Source: CAXXOK01 sp963664595
GTDB lineage: Bacteria > Bacillota > Clostridia > Christensenellales > Aristaeellaceae
Direction of reading: 5' to 3'
NCBI GenBank assembly: GCA_963664595.2
Contig: CAXXOK010000005.1
Location: 1-64,000, forward strand
Length of the DNA stretch: 64,000 nucleotides
Shown here: one piece after another, positions 18,989-27,605 of the stretch
How the letters are laid out: each line of letters begins with the position of its first letter
Position numbering within the stretch: position 1 is the stretch's first letter
Program-made: the position numbers and the translations under genes
Notes under the pieces: generated by a model
What the model was told of the DNA's origin: nothing
Databases searched by the model: none
The model's input: only the letters and a program-made list of their open reading frames with translations

Positions 18989-19470
18989 CGTTTGAAAAGG
19001 CCGGACAGATCATCGAAAAATATGGGTATAACAAAGCCAAGCTAATCCCTATTTTGCAGGAAATTCAAAATGAATACCGCTACCTACCCGAGGAACTGAT
19101 GGTGTACGTGGCCACGATGCTGGGCACGACCTCGTCTCAGGTATACGGTGTGGCCTCGTTTTATTCCTATTTCACGCTGAAACTCAAGGGCAAGTATGTG
19201 GTCAAGGTCTGCGACGGCACTGCCTGTCACGTGAAGAAATCCATGCATATCCGCGATGCCATCCGCAATTACCTGAAGCTGGAAAATGGCAAGGATACAA
19301 CGCCCGACCTCCTTTTCACCGTGGAAACGGTATCGTGCCTTGGCGCCTGCGGGCTTGCCCCCGCCATGACCGTCAACGACGAGGTGCACGGGCTGCTGAC
19401 CGACGAAGCGGCGGTTGCCATCATCAAGGACATTCAGGAAAAGGAAAAGGAGCAGGTGAGCCATGAGTGA
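18973..19470 (+). CDS. hydC: bifurcating hydrogenase subunit HydC (NuoE-like)
   Basis: A 165-residue [2Fe-2S] thioredoxin-fold subunit. A GTG start at 18973 lies inside the rex 3' end. Cys80, Cys85, Cys122 and Cys126 (CDGTACHVKK and CLGACGLAP) ligate the cluster. The helical N-terminus (IPILQEIQNEYRYLPEELMV) is typical of NuoE/HndA. It passes electrons within the HydABC complex, which couples oxidation of NADH and reduced ferredoxin to hydrogen evolution. It overlaps hydB by 8 bases. Confidence 0.95.
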   Translation: MQNILAFEKAGQIIEKYGYNKAKLIPILQEIQNEYRYLPEELMVYVATMLGTTSSQVYGVASFYSYFTLKLKGKYVVKVCDGTACHVKKSMHIRDAIRNYLKLENGKDTTPDLLFTVETVSCLGACGLAPAMTVNDEVHGLLTDEAAVAIIKDIQEKEKEQVSHE

Positions 19471-21346
19471 AACCGTGAATCTGCAGGCGCGTGCGGCTGC
19501 CTATCAGGAGAATACCAAGGATATCCAGAAGCGGATCATTGTTTGCGCAGGCACAGGCTGCATGGCGGGCGGCGCGATGAAGATCATTGCGCGTTTTGAA
19601 GAGCTGATCAAAGCCAAGGGCCTGCACGTTGCCCTGGTGATTGATAAGCACGAGGACGGCATTCAGGTGTCCGGCAGCGGCTGCCAGGGCTTTTGCCAGA
19701 TGGGCCCCCTGGTGACCATTTACCCGGAAAAGATCATGTACTGCAAAGTAAAGCCCGACGATGTGGAAGAGATCATCGAAACGAGCGTGCTGGGCGACGG
19801 TATTGTGGACCGCCTGGTGTTCAAGCACAAGTCCACCGGCAAAACCTATCCCCACAAGGATGAAATGCCCTTTTACAAAAACCAGCACCGTATGGTACTG
19901 GCAAAGTGCGGCAATATCGATCCCGGCGACATCAACGAGTACATTGCCGCGGGCGGTTACCTCCAAGCCGAAAAGGCGCTGGCGATGACGCCGGAAGCCA
20001 TTTGCAGCCTGATGATGGATTCTGGCCTCAAGGGCCGCGGCGGCGGGGGCTTCCCCACGGGCCGCAAATGGGATCTGACCCGCATTAACGAAAGCGACAA
20101 GAAATACATCATCTGCAACGGCGACGAGGGCGATCCCGGCGCGTTCATGGACCGCTCCGTTATGGAGGGCAACCCCCACAGCGTGATCGAGGGCATGATG
20201 ATCGCCGCGCTGGCAATCGGCGCGGACGAGGGCTATGTATACGTACGTGCGGAATATCCGCTGGCAGTTAAACGTATCCGTGCCGCCGTGGTTGCGGCTA
20301 CGGCCGCGGGCGTGCTCGGCGAGCACATTTTCGGCACGGATAAAGCCTTCACCATCACCGTGATGGAGGGCGCCGGCGCGTTTGTGTGCGGCGAGGAAAC
20401 CGCGCTGATCGCATCCATCGAAGGCAAGCGCGGCATGCCCACCCCCAAGCCCCCTTATCCCGCGCAGAAGGGCCTGTTTGGCAAACCCACCGTAATCAAC
20501 AACGTGGAAACGCTGGCCTCCGTGCCCATCGTGATGGAAATAGGCGTGGAGAAGTTTAAGGAGCTGGGCACCGATACAGCCTCCGGCACTAAGACCTTCG
20601 CCATTACCGGCCACGTGGTGAACACCGGCCTGATCGAGGTTCCCTTCGGCTCCACCCTGCGCCAGATCGTGTACAACATCGCGGGCGGCGTAACCGATGA
20701 AAGCGGCCAGGTATCCCCCGACGGTTTCAAGGCCGTGCAGATCGGCGGCCCCTCCGGCGGCTGCCTGACCAAGGAACACCTGGACCTCCCCCTGGACTAC
20801 CAGAACCTGACGTCCATCGGCGCGATGGTGGGCAGCGGCGGCCTGGTGGTGATGAACCAGAATACCTGCATGGTCGAAATCGCCCGCTTCTTTATGGAGT
20901 TCACACAGAACGAAAGCTGCGGTAAGTGCGTGGTATGCCGCGAGGGCACCAAGCAAATGCTGGATATCCTGACGGATATCACGCAGGGCCGCGCCACCAT
21001 GGAGCAGCTGGATTTGCTGGAAGAGCTGGCCGGCGTGGTGAAAACCGCCTCGCTATGCGGCCTGGGCAAAACCGCGCCCAACCCTGTGCTTTCCACCCTG
21101 AAATATTTCCGCGACGAGTACATTGAGCACATCGTCAACAAACGCTGTCCCGCGGGCCAGTGCCAGGCGCTCAAGGAGTACCGCATCGACCCGGAGAAGT
21201 GCATCGGCTGCGGCGCGTGCGCCCGCAAGTGCCCCGTAAGCGCCATCTCCGGCGAAAAGAAACAGCCGCATGTGATCGACGGCAAAGTGTGCATCAAATG
21301 CGGAGCCTGCAAAGATACCTGCAAATTTGGCGCCGTGCTCGTGTAA
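19463..21346 (+). CDS. hydB: bifurcating hydrogenase subunit HydB (NuoF-like, NADH/FMN)
   Basis: A 627-residue flavoprotein. Domains in order: a thioredoxin-like [2Fe-2S] domain (Cys28, Cys33, Cys74, Cys78), the NuoF domain with GRGGGGFPTGRKW binding NADH and NICNGDEGDPGAFMDR-type FMN contacts, an SLBB domain, the C-terminal [4Fe-4S] motif ESCGKCVVCREGTKQML, then two ferredoxin clusters (CIGCGACARKCP and CIKCGACKDTCK). This is the full bifurcating HydB/HndC architecture and is the presumed site of electron bifurcation in the family. ATG overlaps the hydC stop. Confidence 0.96.
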   Translation: MSETVNLQARAAAYQENTKDIQKRIIVCAGTGCMAGGAMKIIARFEELIKAKGLHVALVIDKHEDGIQVSGSGCQGFCQMGPLVTIYPEKIMYCKVKPDDVEEIIETSVLGDGIVDRLVFKHKSTGKTYPHKDEMPFYKNQHRMVLAKCGNIDPGDINEYIAAGGYLQAEKALAMTPEAICSLMMDSGLKGRGGGGFPTGRKWDLTRINESDKKYIICNGDEGDPGAFMDRSVMEGNPHSVIEGMMIAALAIGADEGYVYVRAEYPLAVKRIRAAVVAATAAGVLGEHIFGTDKAFTITVMEGAGAFVCGEETALIASIEGKRGMPTPKPPYPAQKGLFGKPTVINNVETLASVPIVMEIGVEKFKELGTDTASGTKTFAITGHVVNTGLIEVPFGSTLRQIVYNIAGGVTDESGQVSPDGFKAVQIGGPSGGCLTKEHLDLPLDYQNLTSIGAMVGSGGLVVMNQNTCMVEIARFFMEFTQNESCGKCVVCREGTKQMLDILTDITQGRATMEQLDLLEELAGVVKTASLCGLGKTAPNPVLSTLKYFRDEYIEHIVNKRCPAGQCQALKEYRIDPEKCIGCGACARKCPVSAISGEKKQPHVIDGKVCIKCGACKDTCKFGAVLV

Positions 21347-21365
21347 GAAAGGGGCGGACTACGAT

Positions 21366-23381
21366 ATGAAAAGCAACCAAACCGTAACCATTGATAATAA
21401 GCAGGTGCCCATCGAGGGCGAGCGCAATCTGCTGGAGCTCATCCGCAAAGCCGGTATCGAAATTCCCACCTTCTGCTACCATTCCGAAATGAGCATTTAC
21501 GGCGCATGCCGCCTGTGCATGGTGGATATCGAGGGCATGGGCATGGTTCCCTCCTGCTCCACGCTGCCCCGCGCGGGCATGGTGGTAAAGACCTCCACCC
21601 CGCAGATCCGTAAAACCCGCAAGATGATTTTGGAACTTCTGCTCGCCAGCCATCAGGGCGATTGCCAAACCTGCCCCAAGGGCGACGACTGCAAGCTGCT
21701 GGCGCTGGCCACCCGCTTGGGCGTGAAGGATATCCGTTTCAAGCGGACGGGCAAAAACCTGCCGCTGGATCTTTCCTCCCCCTCCATCGCCCGCGACCCC
21801 AACAAGTGCATCCTTTGCGGCGACTGTGTGCGTATGTGCTCGGAAATCCAGGGCGTAGGCGCGATCGGCTTTGCCAACCGCGGCGCGAACAGCATCGTGA
21901 CCCCCTGCTTCGGCCGGGAGATTGCCACCGTGGAGTGCGTGGACTGCGGCCAGTGCACCAAAGTGTGCCCCACCGGCGCGCTGACCATTAAATCCGATAC
22001 CGACGACGTACTGAAAATGATCCAGGACGAGAGCAAGTACGTGGTCGCGGCCATCGCACCCGCCGTGCGCGTGGCCATCGGCGAGGAATTCGGCATGGAA
22101 TCCGGTGCCAACGCCGTGGGTAAGCTGATCGCCACCCTGAAGCTGATGGGCTTTGACGCGGTCTACGACGTATCCTACTCCGCCGATCTTACCATCGTGG
22201 AAGAAGCCACCGAGTTTCTGCACCGTGTAGACAAGGGCGAAAACCTGCCGATGTTCACCTCCTGCTGCCCCGCGTGGGTCAAGTTTATGGAGCAGTACTA
22301 CAGCGATTACGCCGCCAACCTGTCCACCTGCCGCTCCCCGCAGCAGATGCTGGGTTCGCTCGCCAAGGAAATGCTGCCCGGCATGCTCGGCAAGGACCGC
22401 AAGGATATCGTGTTTGTGTCTGTGATGCCCTGCACCGCCAAGAAGTTCGAGGCCAAGCGCCCGGAATTCAAATCCGCGGAGGAGCCGGACGTGGATTATG
22501 TGATCACCACGCATGAGCTCAGCCGCCTGATCAAGGAAGAGGGCATCATGTTCGCGGAGATGGAGCCCGAGGCGTTTGATATGCCCTACGGGTTCAACAC
22601 CGGCGGCGGCATCATCTTCGGCAATTCCGGCGGCGTCAGCGAGGCGGCTATCCGCTACGCGGGCGAGAAGCTGACCGGCAAAAAGAGCGAGGATTACATC
22701 ATCCGCGAGGTGCGCGGCGAAGAAGGCATCCGCGAGGTGGAATACGACTTCAACGGCACCAAGGTGAAGATGGCCGTGGTATCCGGCCTGGGCAACGCGC
22801 GCGAGGTGATGAACAACATCAAGGCCGGCAAAGCGCAATACGATTTTGTGGAAATGATGGCCTGCCCCTCCGGCTGCATCAACGGCGGCGGCCAGCCTGT
22901 GAGCGCCGACCGCCTGGTGCGCAAAAAGCGGACCGAGGCCCTGTACCGCACCGATAAAATGCTCCAGCTGCACAAGCCGCAGGAGAACCCCTATATCAAG
23001 GATCTGTATGATACCCTGCTGGGCGTACCGGGCAGCAGCACCGCCCACGATCTGCTGCACACGCACTATCACGCCCGCTCGCGCATCAAATCCGACCGCA
23101 CCGAAACCGTACCCGAGACCGTAGCTGAGACCGTTGCCAACAAGCTGCCGGTTTCCATCTGCTTTGGCACGGGCTGCTTCATCCGCGGTTCGCAAAAGCT
23201 GCTGTCGCAGTTGACGCAATTCATTTCGCAGAATAAACTGGAAGACAAGGTTACGCTTGGCGCCACTTTCTGCTTTGAAAAATGCGACCGCGGCCCGGTG
23301 GTGAAAATCGGCGACGAGCTGATTACCCACTGCACACGGCTGAAGGCGGTGGAAGCGCTCACCCAGAAACTGCATCTGTAG
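21366..23381 (+). CDS. hydA: [FeFe]-hydrogenase catalytic subunit HydA (group A, bifurcating)
   Basis: A 671-residue catalytic subunit. ATG at 21366 follows AAGGGGCGG. N-terminal [2Fe-2S] (Cys37, 48, 51, 64), His-Cys3 cluster (His96, Cys100, 103, 109), two [4Fe-4S] clusters (Cys148/151/154/158 and 191/194/197/201), then the H-cluster domain with TSCCPAW (298-304), MPCTAKKFE (Cys356) and EMMACPSGCINGGGQP (Cys500, Cys504). After a linker, residues 595-671 form an extra thioredoxin-like [2Fe-2S] domain (Cys599, 604, 636, 640), known in some bifurcating enzymes. All active-site residues are intact, so active H2 metabolism is expected. Confidence 0.96.
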   Translation: MKSNQTVTIDNKQVPIEGERNLLELIRKAGIEIPTFCYHSEMSIYGACRLCMVDIEGMGMVPSCSTLPRAGMVVKTSTPQIRKTRKMILELLLASHQGDCQTCPKGDDCKLLALATRLGVKDIRFKRTGKNLPLDLSSPSIARDPNKCILCGDCVRMCSEIQGVGAIGFANRGANSIVTPCFGREIATVECVDCGQCTKVCPTGALTIKSDTDDVLKMIQDESKYVVAAIAPAVRVAIGEEFGMESGANAVGKLIATLKLMGFDAVYDVSYSADLTIVEEATEFLHRVDKGENLPMFTSCCPAWVKFMEQYYSDYAANLSTCRSPQQMLGSLAKEMLPGMLGKDRKDIVFVSVMPCTAKKFEAKRPEFKSAEEPDVDYVITTHELSRLIKEEGIMFAEMEPEAFDMPYGFNTGGGIIFGNSGGVSEAAIRYAGEKLTGKKSEDYIIREVRGEEGIREVEYDFNGTKVKMAVVSGLGNAREVMNNIKAGKAQYDFVEMMACPSGCINGGGQPVSADRLVRKKRTEALYRTDKMLQLHKPQENPYIKDLYDTLLGVPGSSTAHDLLHTHYHARSRIKSDRTETVPETVAETVANKLPVSICFGTGCFIRGSQKLLSQLTQFISQNKLEDKVTLGATFCFEKCDRGPVVKIGDELITHCTRLKAVEALTQKLHL

Positions 23382-23393
23382 GGAGGCTGCCCC

Positions 23394-25073
23394 ATGAGTA
23401 TCGTCAAAACGCTGGAAGCCATGTGCCGGGATTGCTACCGATGTGTCCGCGCATGTCCCGTGAAGGCGATCGGGATAAAAAACAATCAGGCGTTTATCAA
23501 CCAGGATCGCTGCATCAACTGCGGCACCTGTGTGAAAACCTGCCTGCAAAAGGCGAAGGTGGACATAAGCCAGCTGGACGACATCAAAAAGATCGTCAAG
23601 TCCGGCGATGTGGTTGCGTGCGTCGCCCCTTCGTTTGCCGCCGAGTACCCCGGGTATCTCCGCCGCCGTTTGGTGGCGGGGCTCCGGGGGCTCGGCTTTA
23701 AGCGCGTGGAGGAAACCTCCATCGGCGCGGACGCCGTAGCCGCCTACACCAAAAAGCTGGTGTCCTGCACAGGCTGCGGCGGTATTTCCACCGCTTGTCC
23801 CGCGGTGGTGGACTACGTACAAACCTACATGCCCAAGCACATCGACCTGCTGCTGCCCGTAGTATCGCCTATGATCGCGCATGCCAAGATCACCAAGGCG
23901 CTGCACCCGGATATGCGGGTGGTGTTCATCGGCCCCTGCGTTGCTAAAAAAGCCGAGGCGCAGCAGGAAAAATATAAAGGCATTGTGGACGGTGTGCTCA
24001 CCTTCCGCGAGCTGAGCGGCTGGTTTGCCGAAGAAGGCATTGTGCTGGACGAGTGCTGCGATTCCGGCTTTGACCAGATCGGGCATCTGGACACCGCCAA
24101 ACTCTTTCCCCTGCCCGGCGGCATGATCAAAACCGCGGGCCTGGACGACAGCATTGATTCCGTCAACATCGTACACACCTCCGGCCCGGAAAACACCATT
24201 ACCCTGCTCAAGGCCGCCGTGGAATCCAAGGAGCTGGAGATCATCGAGCCGCTGTTCTGCAACGGCGGCTGCATCAGCGGCGCGGGCAATGACAATACCA
24301 ACAACATCTTTGAAAAGCGCAAGGATATTATCGAGTACGCGCACGAGAAGGAACCCGCGTTCGGCCAAGAGGAAACCATGCCGACCGTGGACCTTTCCAC
24401 AACCTTTGAAAAGAAGCCTTACCCCACCGTGAAATACACCGATCAGGATATCCTGGATGTGTATGAGCGCACCTATAAATCCGCACCCGAAAACCGCCTC
24501 AACTGCGGCGCCTGCGGCTATGCCAGCTGCGAAGAAAACGCCATCGCCATTTTAAACGGCATGGCGGAGTACTCCATGTGTATCCCCTACATGCGCCGCC
24601 GCGCCGAAAACCGCGCCGATACCATCCTGGAGAACGCGCCCGAGGGTGTTGTGATTTTGGATGAGGCGCTTACCATCCAGTCGCTGAATCCCGCGTTTGA
24701 GAAATATTTCTCCTGTTCCTCCGCCATCATCGGGCGCAAAATATCGTATCTGCTGGATTCCACGCTTTACGAGCGCGTGCTGGCCCAGCCGGCCAAGTAT
24801 ATGGAATCAATCATTGAGTACATGGGCAAGGAGTTCCATCAGGTGGTTTTTTATCTGCCGATGGAGAAGCACTATGTGGGCATCTACATGGATCTGTCCA
24901 ACATCAAGCTCAACGAGGCCAAAATTCAAAGCTCGCGGGATAAAACCATCCGCCGGGTGGAGAAGCTGATTGCGCAGAACCTGGAGATGTCGCAGAAAAT
25001 GGCGGATTATCTGGGCGAGAGCGCGGCCCGCGCCGAAACGCTGCTGGAGGAACTGATACAATCCGATGACTAA
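23394..25073 (+). CDS. hydS: sensory [FeFe]-hydrogenase HydS (group C) with PAS domain
   Basis: A 559-residue protein. Two N-terminal [4Fe-4S] clusters (Cys11/14/17/21 and 40/43/46/50) lead to a reduced H-cluster domain: TACPAVV (132-138), GPCVAKKAE (Cys182) and LFCNGGCISGAG (Cys289, Cys293). The first cysteine of the usual TSCCP motif, the proton-transfer residue in catalytic enzymes, is Ala134 here, as described for sensory HydS. Next come a four-cysteine cluster domain (NCGACGYASC and SMC: Cys371, 374, 379, 396), a PAS domain (about 405-505) and a coiled-coil tail. It probably senses H2 or redox state and signals to the overlapping phosphatase. Confidence 0.93.
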   Translation: MSIVKTLEAMCRDCYRCVRACPVKAIGIKNNQAFINQDRCINCGTCVKTCLQKAKVDISQLDDIKKIVKSGDVVACVAPSFAAEYPGYLRRRLVAGLRGLGFKRVEETSIGADAVAAYTKKLVSCTGCGGISTACPAVVDYVQTYMPKHIDLLLPVVSPMIAHAKITKALHPDMRVVFIGPCVAKKAEAQQEKYKGIVDGVLTFRELSGWFAEEGIVLDECCDSGFDQIGHLDTAKLFPLPGGMIKTAGLDDSIDSVNIVHTSGPENTITLLKAAVESKELEIIEPLFCNGGCISGAGNDNTNNIFEKRKDIIEYAHEKEPAFGQEETMPTVDLSTTFEKKPYPTVKYTDQDILDVYERTYKSAPENRLNCGACGYASCEENAIAILNGMAEYSMCIPYMRRRAENRADTILENAPEGVVILDEALTIQSLNPAFEKYFSCSSAIIGRKISYLLDSTLYERVLAQPAKYMESIIEYMGKEFHQVVFYLPMEKHYVGIYMDLSNIKLNEAKIQSSRDKTIRRVEKLIAQNLEMSQKMADYLGESAARAETLLEELIQSDD

Positions 25074-26223
25074 AGAAAAGACGCGGCTGTATACGGAGCT
25101 ATTGCTCAAGCAGGTGAACAAACGCCATTACCGCGAGTGCGGCGATCAGGCCGAGATCATCCGCATGATGGAGCATACCGATTTCATCCTGTCGGACGGC
25201 ATCGGCTCGGGCAGCTATGCCAACATCGCCGCGCGGCTTTGCAACAGCCGCATGCTGCACCTGATGCAAAGCGGTGTTTCCATCCACCCCGCCTGCGAAA
25301 AGGTGCTCACGCTGATGCACCGCGCCCGCAGCGAGAAGGTGCCCTTCGCGGCGTTCAACGTGGCCCGCATCATGAAGGGCGGACAGTTCACCTCCCTGTC
25401 GTTTGAAGCGCCGATGCCGCTTTTAATCCGCGACGGCATTGTGCAAAAGCTGCGCACCACGCACTATACGCTTTCCAACGAAGTAGTCGGAGAAACCTCC
25501 GTGCTGCTCAAGGAGGGCGATTCCATGGTTTTCTTCACCGACGGCGTCACCCAGGCGGGGCTGGGGCGCGGCCATGGCATGGGCTGGGGCGAGGACGGCT
25601 TTCAGGACCTTCTGCAAAAGTGCATCAGCGCCGGTATGACCTTTGACGACGCGCTGGACATCATCCTGATGAAAACCAAATCGCTCTCCGGCAACGAGCA
25701 CGGGGACGATACCTCCATCGCTCTGCTCACACTGCGCAAGGCAAGCGTAATCAACATTCTCACAGGCCCGCCCGCCAGCAAGAAGGACGACGAAAAGTTT
25801 ATCAAGCAGTTTCTGGGCGCCGACGGCCTGAAGGTGGTCTGCGGCTCCACCACCGCCGATCTGGCCGCCCGCGTGATGGGTAAGCGCGTAAAGATGGAAG
25901 TAATGCCGGATTCCCTCACCGCGCCGCCGGAGTATTCCATCGACGGCATTGATCTGGTGATGGAAGGCGCGATAACGCTCAACCAGGCCTATAATATTCT
26001 GGATGAGAACGCCCCGGACAGCGGCGAGGAGGGTATCTTCAAGCTCTGCTCGCTCATCCGCAATGCCGATATCGTGCGCTTTTTTGAGGGCATGGCGGTC
26101 AACACCGCCCACGACGACATCACCTTTAAGCAGATGGGCATTCTGAAACGCGCCATCATTGTGCAGCTTTTGAACGAGAAGCTGATCAAGATGGGGAAGG
26201 TTACGACGATTGTGAAGATGTAG
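25066..26223 (+). CDS. SpoIIE/PP2C-type serine/threonine phosphatase linked to HydS
   Basis: A 385-residue soluble phosphatase. DFILSDGIGSGSYANIAARL (about residues 38-57) supplies the first metal-binding Asp of the PP2C/SpoIIE fold; FFTDGVTQAGLG and NEHGDDTSIALLTL supply the later ones. Residues 225-385 are an additional domain without clear motifs. It overlaps hydS by 8 bases. The same hydrogenase-sensor/phosphatase pair is known in thermophilic fermenters (hfs genes), where it is proposed to control fermentation enzymes. Which protein it dephosphorylates cannot be read from this window. Confidence 0.88.
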   Translation: MTKEKTRLYTELLLKQVNKRHYRECGDQAEIIRMMEHTDFILSDGIGSGSYANIAARLCNSRMLHLMQSGVSIHPACEKVLTLMHRARSEKVPFAAFNVARIMKGGQFTSLSFEAPMPLLIRDGIVQKLRTTHYTLSNEVVGETSVLLKEGDSMVFFTDGVTQAGLGRGHGMGWGEDGFQDLLQKCISAGMTFDDALDIILMKTKSLSGNEHGDDTSIALLTLRKASVINILTGPPASKKDDEKFIKQFLGADGLKVVCGSTTADLAARVMGKRVKMEVMPDSLTAPPEYSIDGIDLVMEGAITLNQAYNILDENAPDSGEEGIFKLCSLIRNADIVRFFEGMAVNTAHDDITFKQMGILKRAIIVQLLNEKLIKMGKVTTIVKM

Positions 26224-26248
26224 CCGTTATTTCCTGTTTCCCATCAAA

Positions 26249-26284
26249 GAAAACAGCCGCGGGATTAGCCCCGCGGCTGTTTTC
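26249..26284 (+). terminator. terminator of the hydrogenase operon
   Basis: A 15-bp stem, GAAAACAGCCGCGGG with its complement ending GTTTTC, and a 6-base loop, 25 bases after the phosphatase stop. The stem core is repeated at 26461-26490 on the far side of the family A repeat. Confidence 0.85.
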
Positions 26285-26295
26285 ATTAAATAAAT

Positions 26296-26460
26296 GGGTC
26301 CAAGGCTGAAAGTCCTGGTCAGGGTGCAGGGGCGAAGCCCTTGCCGGGGATTGGGGTGGAACCCTCAAGGTTTGCGTTAGCAAATGGTAAAGCGGGCGAG
26401 CAGCGCCGCACGCGTTATAAGGCGAGCGGCGATAACGATCTGAAGCGGTTCTTTAACAAA
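26296..26460 (+). repeat. family A repeat, copy A1
   Basis: Begins GGGTCCAAGGCTGAAAG, continues through TGCCGGGGATTGGGGTGGAA and GCGAGCGGCGATAACGA and ends TTCTTTAACAAA. It matches copies at 32671, 55774 (minus) and 62878 (minus). Here it is bracketed by two versions of one stem-loop: 26249-26284 upstream and 26461-26490 downstream share AGCCGCGGG and CCCGCGGCT. It lies in the 3' region of the hydrogenase operon, in the same direction. Any protein read from it is an artefact. Confidence 0.9.
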
Positions 26461-26490
26461 CTGAGCCGCGGGAGTAATCCCGCGGCTCAG
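26461..26490 (+). other. stem-loop closing family A copy A1
   Basis: CTGAGCCGCGGG and CCCGCGGCTCAG with loop AGTAAT form a perfect 12-bp stem. The stem core copies that of the hydrogenase terminator 200 bases upstream. There is no T-run. Confidence 0.85.
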
Positions 26491-26535
26491 ACCGTTGGCA
26501 AACCCCGTTTGGCAACGGGATGGCCGCTTGTTCAA
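26491..26535 (+). repeat. module C (45-base repeat), copy 1
   Basis: Contains AAACCCCGTTTGGCAACGGG and ends GCTTGTTCAA. The same 45-base module, with the same register and a few changes, recurs at 32951-32995 downstream of family A copy A2. It directly abuts the closing stem-loop of A1. Confidence 0.75.
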
Positions 26536-26638
26536 TAAGCACCGGATTGGAGAAGCGAAATATAACGCGGATTTGAGCGTACACAAACGTCCGTGATGCC
26601 CATACCGTGAAGGCGATATAGAAACGGGTGCCTGTTGA

Positions 26639-27307
26639 TCACTTTTTTCCGGCGCCCTCAGGCTTTGCTTGCGCATCCGCGCTACCACGTTGCGGTTCGG
26701 CATGCGTCTCGCCGGATACTTCCTGCTCCTGATCGGTCTTTTCTTCCTTGAGCTTCGGGTGGGATACGGACAGCACAAGCCGGTTCTCTTCCGTTTGGCT
26801 GGTAACCCCGTTTGGCAGCTTCAGCTCCGCAATGCTCAGCTGATCTCCCGGTTTCATGGCGCTTACATCCACCTCGACAGCTGTGGGAAACTCGCCCGGT
26901 AAGCCCTTGAGATGAACCGACTCCAAATGTTGGATCAATTCAAATCCGTTATGCTGCAATTCTTCCCGCCCGATAATGTGCAGGGGGATATCCGCCGTCG
27001 TTTCTTCCGTAAGAGATACCGCCTGCAGCGTTATGTGCGAAAATTCTTCGGATCCCGGCGCGTATTGGATTTCACGGATCATCGCTGCATAAACGGTCTT
27101 TTTATCGGCTTGCAGCGTATAGATACCCGACATCCCATTGGCGAAAAAGGCTTTTCTGAAATCGATCCTGTTTACGGAAAAGCTAACGGCGTCGCTGCCC
27201 TTCCGGGATATGGACCCCGGAAGAAATCCTTCCCTCCGCAGCCTGTGCATGGCTCCTTTGCTGCCCTTAACCCTTTTGGTTATTGTAATCTTTGCAGAAT
27301 TATCCAT
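26639..27307 (-). CDS. 50S ribosomal protein L25/general stress protein Ctc
   Basis: A 222-residue protein of the long (CTC) form. The N-terminal L25 domain binds 5S rRNA and covers about residues 5-92 (KITITKRVKGSKGAMHRLRR, then VSFSVNRIDFRKAFF). The C-terminal beta domain follows (VHLKGLPGEFPTAVEVDVSA, GDQLSIAELKLPNG). The last 30 residues are a low-complexity charged tail (EKTDQEQEVSGETHAEPQRG). L25 is unusual as a ribosomal protein in being non-essential and stress-linked in Firmicutes. It stands alone with its own promoter. Confidence 0.93.
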   Translation of the reverse strand: MDNSAKITITKRVKGSKGAMHRLRREGFLPGSISRKGSDAVSFSVNRIDFRKAFFANGMSGIYTLQADKKTVYAAMIREIQYAPGSEEFSHITLQAVSLTEETTADIPLHIIGREELQHNGFELIQHLESVHLKGLPGEFPTAVEVDVSAMKPGDQLSIAELKLPNGVTSQTEENRLVLSVSHPKLKEEKTDQEQEVSGETHAEPQRGSADAQAKPEGAGKK

Positions 27308-27407
27308 TCTTAACCCTCCTGCATGGTCGTTGTGTGAGTATGCAAGGCATACATTTGTCGAATAGTTGTACTTTTGGGCAGACTATCTTGCTTTTAGTCC
27401 TTTTTTC

Positions 27408-27436
27408 ATTATAACCGTTTATCCAGTAAAAGGCAA
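27408..27436 (-). promoter_or_regulatory. promoter of the L25/Ctc gene
   Basis: On the minus strand TTGCCT (27436-27431), a 17-base spacer and a perfect TATAAT (27413-27408) stand about 100 bases upstream of the start codon. The remaining bases to 27605 hold nothing I recognise. Confidence 0.75.
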
Positions 27437-27605
27437 AAGCCCCTGACGTCATTCAGGATATCCCCTCCATTGCACAGCCGAAACCGCAGCGCAGTAATTA
27501 TCACCAAGCGGAAGTATGGACAGCATTTCAGATATTCCCGATTTATCCGCGGATAAACGCCTAACACTCCGTCCGACAAGCTAGAAAGAAAGATATAGGC
27601 AACCG

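Noticed and set aside
21294..24368. A 1024-codon open frame antisense to the hydrogenase genes, and similar long antisense frames at 19424-20956 and 12379-13881
   Set aside because: They mirror high-GC genes with complete catalytic motifs on the other strand, have no family-like motifs and are rich in His/Gly/Ala as expected of antisense frames.
26341..26538. Short open frames inside the family A repeats (also 32726-33022, 55782-55988, 62610-62843)
   Set aside because: They recur only because the DNA repeat recurs, in different frames and without ribosome sites; the conserved unit is the nucleic acid, not a protein.
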